Positions 46,874 to 56,732 of a DNA stretch of 64,000 bases are shown here, piece by piece. A program made the position numbers and the translations under genes. The DNA is from Ophthalmolycus amberensis (Eukaryota; Chordata; Actinopteri; Perciformes; Zoarcidae): assembly GCA_024529925.1 (NCBI GenBank), contig JAFEUB010001117.1, positions 186,001 through 250,000 of the forward strand, read 5' to 3'. How positions within the stretch are numbered: the first letter of the stretch is position 1; every line of letters begins with the position of its first letter. The notes beneath the pieces were generated by a model, which had not been told where the DNA came from, did not search any database, and saw only the letters and a list, made by a program, of their open reading frames with translations.

Positions 46874-49800
46874 TTAATCTACACTGGAGCCAAAAAGTGC
46901 CGCCCGCTGTTCTTCATACTGGAAAATGTTCCTCTTCATGATGTCCATACAGGGTCCCAGCAAACGCTCAAAGGCCTGGATGTCAATTACTGAAAGAAGG
47001 CGGAAAGTAAGATTGTCATCTGGCATGCTACTGTTTTCCTGTCTGACAGATTAAGTAGTGGAGTTTTGAAAAAATAAGTGAAACCTTCTAAAAATAGACA
47101 TTGGTGCACAAAGAGTTTTTGAAATGTTCACTCATGTAAAGACTGGAATTTAGGAGAGTGCTGTGATTTACATTTACCGGTAAGTCTTATTGGAGTCTGC
47201 TACAAACTCAGTAGAAAGAGCGTTTCCATAAATAAACTTCATGATAAACTAACTGTCAAACCGGAAGTTGAAAGGAAAACAGCCATGTTATAATAAACTA
47301 TCTTTAGAAGATATTTAAATCATGAGGCTCAGTGGATATGTTTTTAATCACCGTAAAACAGGAATCCAGATTGATTTTATCGATTTGTTCAATCTGCTTC
47401 TGTCGAAATGTATCCTCTGTAAGTTACTGCAAACTGTACAGCTTTAGTCTTTGTCTACCGCTTCACTGAAATTGAGTGTGAAGCTTTGATATTGAAGGCA
47501 GATTTTAGATGTCAGGAGGCGGAGCTAAACTGGTGGGCCCCGTCCCAGTTTAGCCTCATGGTCACACATTCCTTATGTTAATATTTGGTCAGGTACTGTG
47601 CCTCTTGGCCCCGCCGACCCGGACTGGTTGTGTTGGGAACGTGTGGGAGAACCTGATAAAACGGCCACTGACTGTGTTTAGAGTAGAAGTTACTGTGTTT
47701 GCTCTTGTTTCTGCTAGATTCAATTTAGGGCCTGCAGCAACACCACCTCCTCCACTTAACAGGCCAACTGCAGTCCAGTTTCTAATTTCTTCCCCTGAAA
47801 ACGAGGCGCTGCTACGCCTGACACAAGGAGCAAGAAACACCGGTGTCTCACCTAAACATTTGGTTTCTCCCACAGCGTAAACTGATGCTGCACGAGGTTT
47901 GTTGGTGACCAATGCCAGCTCCCCAAAATACTGCCCTCTGGAGCAGCGAGCCACCTCGACCTCTATGTTGTCCTGCTGGCCGGCCTTCGTCTGTAACTCA
48001 CATGAAGGAATCTGTGAGTCCTGCAGTCAGTTAGTACAATAACAGACATAAAAACATGTTCTATTTACTTTATGGAAAAAAATAACAATCAAATTGACAG
48101 ATAAGAGGGTGCATGATGAACTAAAATAGACTCAGTTTTGATATTGGACACACTCACTTTGCTCTTTATCATTATCTTCACCTCTCCTGATTCCACGATG
48201 TAGAAACAGTCGGCCTCCTCCTCCTGCAGGCACAGCAAGGAGCAGAAACATTTATGAAGTCTAACCTGTTATTGATTAATGCACAGACAGCCAGAGATAC
48301 AGCGGTGAATGTCCCAACACTGTACCTGCGTTATCAAGCGCTCTCCATCTTTGAACACTCGGGCTCCCACAACATCTACAATCTTCATCCTCTCAGAGAG
48401 CTTGTGAAGAGAAAATGAAGCATGATGACACTACAAATACAAGTATAAGTGTGTATATACATACACTATCTCTTATCTTGTATCGCGTTTGTATTTCTGA
48501 TACGAACCTCAAGAGACTTCAAAAGAGGAACACACTCAATGAAGGCCTCGTACGTCCTCTTCTTCGCATTATTTCTAACAATCAGTCTGTGAAATGTGGC
48601 TCGATCCTGAGCACCAAACAAGAACAATAGTTTGTGTTTTATTTTAGCTTCAATTCTTCTTTTTATTCCCGATCGTGCTACTTTGTGGGACTCACCAGGC
48701 CCCACAGGGTGCCTTCCTGTGTTGCAGTGATTATAGCAGCTCGCGGCGTGTTGTACATGAGAGCCAGCTCACCAAAACTGCCCTTATTGTCATACTTTCC
48801 AACGCACACGCTCACTCTGTCCTTCTGCACAAAAATATCATACACACCACTGGAAAGAACATGACACACAGACAGGTTGTAAGAAGTCATTGTAAAATCT
48901 ACTTGTAAAATTGTAGAAACAATTTGAAATCTGTCGCTCACTTCTCTATGACATAGAAGTTGTCTCCATCGTCTCCTTGGTCGATGATGTGCTCCTGAGG
49001 TTTGACCAGCACCTCGAACATGCCGTCCAAAACCTCAGAGAACTGCTCCTGAAAGTGAGGAAAGCTAACTTGAACGGCAACTTTTTATATTTAAAAAAGC
49101 ATTAAGACGAGATAAGAAACATAAGAGAAACATATACACATAAGCTAGGTTTTTAAAAATAGTGCAATGAAATAGAAGATCAAAATAAGATTAAGTGGAG
49201 TAAATCAGAACAAACTGGAGAAGAAAAGTTGTGGAGCAGCGACAGCGCATTACCAAATATTATTGACTGAAAGGCAGCGGCAAACGGAACAATTTTCAGC
49301 CTCGATTTCAAAGGACTGAGAGTTGAAGCAGAGTTTGTTCCAGATGTGTAGAGCAGAACAACTCAACACTGCTTCTCCATGTTTTAGTGACAGGAAGCAG
49401 AGCAGCAGAAACCATTCATTCTGTGCTTTTTAAACTGTAAACCGTCTTTCTGACACACAGGAAGCCAAAGTAAAAATCTGACAGATGCACCTTTGTGCTC
49501 ACATTAGGTGTCTGTCTGTGTGTGCGTACTTGTACATCTATCTTTGTGAGGACCAATTTCAGTTTTAGACCTTCACACTGAGGACATTTCTGGAAATTGA
49601 GGACTTTTTGCCGGTCCTCACTTCTTCAAAGGCCTTCCTGAGGGTTTTAAGGTTCAGGTAAAATTAGGTTAGGTTAGGTAAGGGTTAAGCATCTAGTGAT
49701 GGTTAAAGTTAGGGTGAGGAGCTATAGGGAATGCATTATGTCAGTGAGTGTCCTCACAGAGATAGAAGAACAGGGATGTCTATGAAAACCGGATCAACAG

Positions 49801-52194
49801 GATCAACAGGACAACGTGTGTTGTACCTGCTCCAGTGTTTTGAACAGTAGAATATCTTTGCACGCATCCTGAAGTCTGCTCGTCCGTTTTTGGATGCACA
49901 ACCCGAGGCTCTGCGTCATCGTCCTCGGGTTTGTATTTACTGGCGGTGGACTCTGCAGGCAGAGAGAGCGCGCGCGCGAGCGAGAGAGAGAGAGAGCGCG
50001 AGCGAGCGAGCGAGCGAGCGAGCGAGCGAGAGAGAGAGAGAGAGAGAGAGATTGATTTTATTTACTGGACTTAAAGCAGAAGGAAGCTCATCTGACTTTA
50101 TTGTTTCTTCTCATCTGTGCACATTTTTTTCTTTTGCGTTTTTCATCTGCATCGTGAATTCCTTGAGTTAATGAGTGTTATTGTGTACCTAAGACCTGCT
50201 GTAAGTGGAGCAGACGTTTTCTGTTCACGTGGACGTTAGCCTGACTGTGACCTTGTAGTTTCTGTCTCCTTTGTGTGATTTTGACATCATGAAGCTTTCA
50301 GGATTTGAAACATCCACAAAATGGCATTTCTTAAAGTTACATTTTTAATTTGGAGAACATGGAGACATGTTCAGACACAAACACAAAACGATGTAGTACT
50401 ACTCACTAACAGTGTCTTCCTCCTCTACTTCCTCCACCTGTTTGGGCTTATTTGACTTTGTGTCAACCCAGTGAGCATTTTTCGGTTGAATAGACGTCTA
50501 AAAGACGTCTATGCCCGACGTTGAAAAGACGTTCAGAATTGGTTCAAAAGTGAAAGTTTTTTCGCCGACTATTTGTAGACGTTGATTCAACGTTGAAGCT
50601 TAGACCAGATTTAAACGTGATTTGCAATACTATAATTTTTCGTCCTCTACATTGTGCTAATACTAATATATCATGATTTAAAGGCTTACTAAGAAACCAC
50701 ATCCACATTTATCAGTTGAAAGCCAGTATTGGACATCACGTTGATATCTGGTCTAAACGTGAGCGTTGAATCAACGTCTACAAAGAGTCGGTTAAACACC
50801 TTTCACTTTTCAATGTGATTTAACTGTGTATTCAACGCCGAAATGCTTACAGTGCTTCTGGGTATATAACACATCAACAGTTTCCACTTACAGGACAAAA
50901 GACCAAGTGACACAGCAACAGTTCATTTGTATTTATTAAAGCACAATATAAATATAACAATGTTCTTTATATAAAAACATAATCGCCTTTTCCTTCTTTA
51001 AATGTCGTTTTCAAAGCCACACAGGAGCCTGTTTCAGGAGATCTGCCATATTTTCAAGCTGGACATCTGTAAATAAAACAAGTATTAGAAAAACATATTG
51101 ACTTAGACCAGTTTTGAACGTCTCTACACCGGAGACCATAGACGTGTCTTCAACGGAACGATGCTGACCTGGATATTACACAATATTGTTTATATATTGC
51201 CATAACCCAAACAACAATGTTTTGACCATGATCTATTAACGTTAGTACAGTACATTAACTAACACACATGTCTACTGTTTACTGTTTAGGTTTAACGTTA
51301 CTGTTCGCAACATGCTAACGCTACATGCTAACAAGCTAGCAGCCTCGCCCGCATGATGATCATAACATGATATTAATGGTATGGTCATAATATTTCGGTT
51401 TGCAATACTGGAATAAAGTAGTTCAAGTACTTACAGAGTACGTCGTTAGCGTGAAGCCTCGTTTATTCCATCAGCTCGTTCAATTCCTCATCACTCAGTA
51501 AGAGCTAGCTAGCTCAAACCTTGTCGTGTTTCCAGCCTCTACCTTAGAAAAATGCAGAGTCCGTGCGCATGCGTATTCCAGCAGTAAACACAGAGTTGTA
51601 TTTTAGTGAACATATACAGACATGATGTGCTCTGCTCTCATTATGATGTCCTGTGAGCTTCTTGTTGACAGCACACAGTCTATAGTTCCATATTTACGAC
51701 GTTTTATATGAGACATTGAATGCGTTGAAATGACGTCTTCGTGTAGACCACATATGAACGGAGAGCGTAATATGATTTTGGAGAAATACGTTTAAAGTAA
51801 CCAAAATCGCGTCTCTTTCAACCTACAACTGAACAAACCATCAATATTTTAAAACAAATTGGTGTTTTGTGACACGTTGATATTGTAACCGTAATTTAGC
51901 CGGTTCAAAAGACGGTTAAAATACGTCTTAGACGTTCAGACCCCATATCAACGCTTTTTCAACCAGAAATCAACGTTGAAATCCGGGTTAGTGCTCACTG
52001 GGAAAGGTCACTACTTTCCGTGCAGGTCTGGCGCTGCGTTTCTTGGCTCCTTGGTCGTTTCTTTGGCACTCCAGAATTCGTGTAAAATGCTGTACGGCAA
52101 ATTCAACCAAGTCCGGTGGCTCGCGGCAAAGCACCTCGACCGTGTATCCCTGCAGCAGCTCTTTCAAACCAGCCGGTATCTCCACATTACTCAT
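46874..52194 (-). CDS. prkar2a: cAMP-dependent protein kinase type II-alpha regulatory subunit, disrupted copy
   Basis: Exons on minus: 52194-52003, 50464-50407 (second half of exon 1), 49952-49827, 49048-48942, 48849-48696, 48606-48508, 48400-48326, 48223-48158, 47990-47852 and 46989-46874. The N-terminal docking/dimerisation helix IPAGLKELLQGYTVEVL anchors RII to AKAPs. Two cAMP-binding domains carry FGELALMYNTPRAA and FGELALVTNKPRAA, with Glu and Arg ligands present. The C-terminus ends LFGSSVD. RII holds PKA catalytic subunits inactive until cAMP binds. Damage: a 1,536-bp TIR element splits exon 1; exon 2 lacks 8 bp after HPKTDEQ and shifts frame, predicting a stop early in exon 3; the RRxS autoinhibitor site is not found; exon 5 lacks one codon. 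It could be a decaying duplicate or partly an assembly fault. Position beside slc25a20 and nckipsd supports PRKAR2A over PRKAR2B. Confidence 0.88.
49538..49765. mobile_element. short TIR element with telomere-like core in prkar2a intron 2
   Basis: The ends CTATCTTTGTGAGGAC and GTCCTCACAGAGATAG are inverted repeats with one mismatch. Between them lies GGTTAGGTTAGGTAAGGGTT. I recognise the pattern as a common teleost MITE-like repeat. No ORF is present. Confidence 0.7.
49958..50051. repeat. GAGA/GCGA microsatellite next to prkar2a exon 2
   Basis: Runs of GA, GC and GCGA about 95 bp long. On the minus (sense) strand it is a TCTC/CGCTCG tract ending just before the CTGCCTGCAG acceptor, so it forms the polypyrimidine tract of exon 2. 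Confidence 0.9.
50467..52002. mobile_element. 1.54-kb TIR element inserted in prkar2a exon 1
   Basis: The left end CCCAGTGAGCA and right end TGCTCACTGGG are inverted repeats, flanked by AA on both sides (2-bp duplication at 50465-50466 and 52003-52004). It has GACGTT/AACGTC-rich subterminal sequence, as in an abundant fish repeat family whose superfamily I cannot name. Bases 50467-50863 fold back on themselves. Inside, on minus, is a terminal-exon-like segment (51066-51011, ending LKQAPVWL then stop) with an AATAAA at 50937-50932. A promoter-like stretch with CTAACG motifs and GCGCATGCG lies at about 51280-51570. Confidence 0.8.
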
Positions 52195-52457
52195 CGCACA
52201 GGTTCAGAGGTCACAGGTTGGAGTTTAAAACAAATAACCTCAAATCCAAACATCAAATATTTTGATGTGAAATATCTAAGCATCAGCTTGTCCCACGGAT
52301 TTGATGAACATTCTCCTGTATGGAGCAAACGCACTCGCCCTCCTCTCGTCCCACGCTCTCCAACGTTTCAACAGCTTATTGATTTCTTTATTTAGCTCGG
52401 CCTGTCGGAAAGTATTGACCTGGACTTTTCACATCAGATGTAATTAAAGGCTGTCCG
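52195..52457. promoter_or_regulatory. prkar2a promoter region, possibly bidirectional
   Basis: A 263-bp stretch between the prkar2a start codon (minus) and the ATG of a small plus-strand ORF. It contains CpG-bearing segments. No TATA box or start site is evident. Confidence 0.35.
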
Positions 52458-52580
52458 ATGGATAACGACTCAGACCTTGATGATTTGGCAAATAAACAAC
52501 AGAAACGGAGAAGAGAGAGAGATTATCCTGGAAGTCAGGCTGCTGTTAAACGAGCCGCAGAAACAAGTGGTTTCAGATAG
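52458..52580 (+). CDS. 40-codon small ORF divergent from prkar2a (unrecognised)
   Basis: The ATG at 52458 (G at +4) opens a 40-residue frame ending in TAG at 52578. It starts MDNDSDLDDLANKQQKRRRE and ends AAETSGFR. An acidic start precedes a KQQKRRRER cluster that could be a nuclear localisation signal or simply low complexity. An AATAAA lies about 215 bp downstream (near 52797). I do not recognise a family. It may be the coding part of a divergent transcript, an exon fragment, or chance. Confidence 0.25.
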   Translation: MDNDSDLDDLANKQQKRRRERDYPGSQAAVKRAAETSGFR

Positions 52581-53486
52581 TTAGATTTGGAGTGTTGTAG
52601 AAAAGCTGTTAATAGAAATACCCTCAATTGATTATTGAAGTTGACATTATTTATTATATCTTTGACAGAAAGATGAACTGGTTCTACTTACTATGTTCTG
52701 TGCATTTTCATTATTCTTTTCTCTTTCAAATCCTTTGACTTATTGTCTTTTACATGATTATTATCTCTGTCTGTCGTTATTTGTTACAGTTGTTTGAATA
52801 AACATGGACAGTCAAGGCTTCTTCGTTTTTTAAAATCCAAAAGAAATACTCAAATTAGAAAAAAAAGTGCACAACAATCTCATTTCTAAATATGGATTCT
52901 GTTTTTTTTATTTCTTTACATTTTGACATTCATTTAATGTTCGATCAATGTCATTATGGCTACTCTCATAGTTTCACATGAACACAAACAGAAAGCGTAG
53001 CTAGCGTCACTGAGTGGAGGGAGGTGACCTCACAGGAAGCAGACAGATGTGACAGATGTGTATTGCCGAGAGAGACTGATCAAACACAGTAAAACATAGA
53101 TCACCTTTTCCCTGATATGTACACCTGCTCGTAGATAACAAAAGGTAAGGCACGGCATGTCCACTTCACTCCTTTTCTTCTGTAAAAATAACAGAACATA
53201 AAGAAAACAAGTAAAACAAAAAGGAGAGAGAACATTCGACTGTGTGTGTGTTTGTGTACCAAGTCATCACAACATCTCTGCTCCGCTTCCTCGGCAGGTC
53301 TGAATGATCCACACTATCTACAGTACCACGGAGTTTCAAACATAATCAAGCACATTGTTGGAAAACCGTTAAAATGTCTTTGTGATTCCCTGGTGTGTGT
53401 GTGTGTTTGTGTGCCGCTAATAACTGCATTGTATTGAACAGTTCTGTTCCTGGGATTCACATTCGAGGCGATGCTGGAACGTCCTC
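52581..53486. other. sequence between the small ORF and the slc25a20 stop (contains slc25a20 3' UTR)
   Basis: AT-rich. It holds the slc25a20 3' UTR and a minus-strand AATAAA at 52912-52907. No further gene is seen. Confidence 0.5.
52907..52912 (-). terminator. slc25a20: slc25a20 poly(A) signal candidate
   Basis: AATAAA on minus, about 575 bp after the stop codon. Nearer variants are possible. Confidence 0.4.
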
Positions 53487-56400
53487 TCACACGTCCGGTG
53501 AGAGCCAGTGCATGAACTTCATTGCAAATTCAAATCCTAAGAAACAAGCCTGAAAAAAAAGAAGAAGATACAAACAAAAGCTAATTAGTTTGTGTATAAA
53601 AGTGCTGGAAAAAATAACAGATTTCAAGATAACTTTTAGTTTTCTTTGACAAAACAGTACAATTATATTATTATTATTTACAGTATGTAGTAGGTCCCGA
53701 TTGAATGCATTCTGCATGCCACAGTATTGACTTTGTAAGGGCAGCTGGAGCATGTACTAAAAAAGAAAAAGTATGTGATTTGGAATGAAGTGCACTCACT
53801 GCGTTTGCAGGGAAAGCTCTAAGCATGACGGCGTTGAAGCCTTTGTACAGAGAGCCGATGCCTTCCTCTCTGATCAGCTCCCGCAGAACGTCCCGGAATC
53901 CATTGGGATATTTTCCTTCAGGAGCTGAGGGAGAGACGCATGAGAAAACTCAGTCTCACACACACATGCAAGACAAACCTGCTTGTAATACAAATTTAAA
54001 AAATGTAAGTTTTTTTTAGACTTGGTATGATACTGGTACTTAAAGGATATTTCAGCCTAAACAAATTGTTAGATAAAAAAAATTAAAAACCTGTTTGGAA
54101 ACGAGACTTGAGTACGTCGGTTGGAATTGCGACGGCCCAGTTACAGATCCCGGCCATCCCTCCAGCAAACAGCACACTGGGAATGCTGAGCTCGTTGTGG
54201 CTGCGGGGAGAAGACCACATGTTCAACTACTCAGAGGTCGATCTTACAATAGAACAGACAGTTGTAAACTAGGAAAGAACAAATATTCACCTTTTTCCTG
54301 CTGGTGTGAGGGCGTTCTTCAACCACTCATAGGAAGTGAAGTACATCCCACTCGCTGGAACATCTGAGTTACAAAACAAACTTACACGATTGTAGACAAA
54401 ATAATGATGACACTTCATGAAAATGAACTCAAACTCTGAAGAAACCTACTCAATGTTACAAACACTGTTATAAACTGTAACTCTGATTAACTGCAGCAGC
54501 CTCAAACTGCCTCAAGAAAATGACACAACTTAAACTGTATAGTCCAGCAAGTTAGCATTGCACTTCTATAGCAATGTGAAGCTCATGATGGACAGTTCAA
54601 TTCCATGCATTCTTCTTCCTTATCAAAACCTGGCTCCTACATTGTATTCTGCAGCATTTTGTTGGAGAATCAGGTGTTATGCGTGTAACGGCTAATGTAG
54701 CCATTTTCAAACTTGAAGTCTTCAGAATTAACCGACGCCGACTTAAGTCACATTAGACTAAAAGGCTTCAAACAACTTCTTTTACATATGCAGTAATAGA
54801 GAGTTCCCCTTTAAAAAGGTACCATGTGGAGTTTTTGACGTCTAGTAGCACTACGGAGCAACATTTTTAAGAATGAGTCTCTGCTTTAATGCACACACAA
54901 GGTCACATTTGTGCCGATTGTTTTTCAAGCGATTGTTTCAAGTGAATTATTCTCATTACGTGATGCAGGTCTCAGGTTTACTATCGATCAGAGTAAAGCA
55001 GCACCTCTCATGAGAGTCAGCGCGGTGCCTTTGTAGACTCCTCTGATCCCAAACTCTCTGTACAGCTGCTTGACACAGTCCATGGGTCCTGCATACTTCA
55101 CCTCTCCTGTTGACGCCTGGATCTGCACACACACACAGAAACACACTTTACACTCACCGTCATTTCATTTTGTCATGTGGAATCTATACTATAATTCAGC
55201 ATTGAGAACACAGTGATTAGATCCTAATTCCTGCACAAACGCATGAACTCTGACCTGTAGGAGGCATTTGATGCGCTCTCCAGGGGCCATGATGGCCGTG
55301 GTGAACACACCAGACAACATCCCTGCAGCAAACAGCTGTGGATACCTGCAGGGGACAACATACTTACACGTTATCACCTTCAGAGCGCTACAGCTGAATG
55401 AACAGTACGACCAACCACGGCAGGGAAATCACTTACGTAAGGATATCATTGGGGGTTTTCTGTTGCATTTTCTTGCCCATTCCAAATCCAAAGAAACAGA
55501 CAGCAAACATGGGTGTGACCCCAATGACCGGGGCCGCCATGCCTTTATAGAGTCCCTTCATACCCTGTGAGGGAAGAAGATGACAAGGAAACATCAGCAT
55601 GAGGGAGGAAAGACATTTTAGACAGTGTTTTATCTATAATGTCGCAGATGCTAAGGCAGCATGGATCCCCACCTCTTTGGCCAAGGTCTTCTTAAGACAA
55701 TCGAAGGTTCCAGCATACAAGAGGCTCTGTCCGGGTTTCGGTTTGGGCTGAGTCTGCAAACGCACCTGAGAGAGGAAGGAGAACGCACTTTGCATTGACT
55801 TTACACACAGAGAATCCAGCATCACAGCGGCAGCAGTTTGGACCGCAATATGTGCACCCTGAATGCCAGGTCCATAATAAAAACCCTGATCTCAACACCA
55901 CCCGACACCTTTGGGATGAGTTTGAACACCGGCTACGAGCCAGACTGTTAATAAGTCCAATATTTAGAGAGTAAATAGACTTAACGTGCCAGAGACACAA
56001 CTCTGAAGGAATGCTGATGTTGCTCTGTGTCTGCTTGATGTGTGAATATGCAAGTATGTTCAAGATGTGTATACAACTTACTCTCCTCTCAAGTGGCCCA
56101 AACAAATGCCGGTTTAAAAGAATGGTGACAATGGTGTGAACTGGGCAGCAGACTTTAAAAGTGATGAAATGAAAATGACAAGAATTATTTTTAAATGACC
56201 TCCAACATATCTTAGGCAATTCTCAACTGCGTTTTGTTGCCCAACATAAGCATATATATATATCTGGCATAAGCTAATCATGGCCAATTGTCTGATGGAT
56301 CAGTGTAGCTATATTAAAGAGTGTTAATTAAGATAATTACTGTAGGTCTAATACAATGACAATGAAGATTAAAATGTATTCAGGTCAGATATCTGTCTGT

Positions 56401-56732
56401 GCAGGAGGCCACAACACCAGCAGTGAGCTGAGTCATGTGAGTGAATGTGGGTCAAAAGTTAATGATTCTCGGAGCAACATTAACGTCTACATGAGTGTGT
56501 GACATCCACACAGCCGCTTGTCTCTGGTCACTGGCTCTAATGTCTGCAGTGTCACCGGATGCACTCTCGTGGTTGTTTCCTCCTGTGGTGTGTATGCTGT
56601 GAGTGAGACACACAGTACAATAATCACCTTAATGGTGTCGAGTGGATGTCCGACGAAGACGAGGCAAATGCCTCCAAACCCTCCTGCGAAGAAGTTCTTC
56701 ATCGGACTGATCGGCTGCGGCTGTTTGGACAT
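53487..56732 (-). CDS. slc25a20: mitochondrial carnitine/acylcarnitine carrier, complete CDS
   Basis: Nine coding exons on minus: 56732-56628, 55765-55673, 55564-55437, 55345-55255, 55122-55005, 54363-54291, 54200-54091, 53924-53800 and 53549-53487. Phases agree and the product is 301 aa, the same length as human CACT. Three carrier signatures are present: PLDTIKVRL, PGERIKCLL and PTDVLKSRF. Family-typical blocks include GGFGGICLVFVGHP, APVIGVTPMFAVCFFGFG and AFPANAACFLGFE. The protein exchanges acylcarnitine for carnitine across the mitochondrial inner membrane for fatty-acid oxidation. The start follows an AG acceptor by a few bases; a short 5' UTR exon with donor CGACCAG/GTAATC probably ends near 56829. 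It lies next to prkar2a as in human. The gene appears intact. Confidence 0.97.
55882..55980 (+). pseudogene. Tc1/mariner transposase C-terminal remnant in slc25a20 intron
   Basis: Plus-strand translation gives NPDLNTTRHLWDEFEHRLRA, which resembles the SPDLNPIEHLWDELxRR motif near the catalytic DD34E end of Tc1-like transposases. The preceding sequence is degraded and no terminal repeats were found. It is opposite in sense to slc25a20. Confidence 0.6.

Noticed and set aside
52192..52395. Plus-strand 139-codon ORF across prkar2a exon 1
   Set aside because: Shadow of the minus-strand prkar2a exon with an unstructured tail.
55634..55825. Extension of slc25a20 exon 2 beyond 55673 on minus
   Set aside because: The GAG/GTGGGG donor at 55673 ends the exon in phase with the next exon and matches the family; the longer ORF reads into intron.
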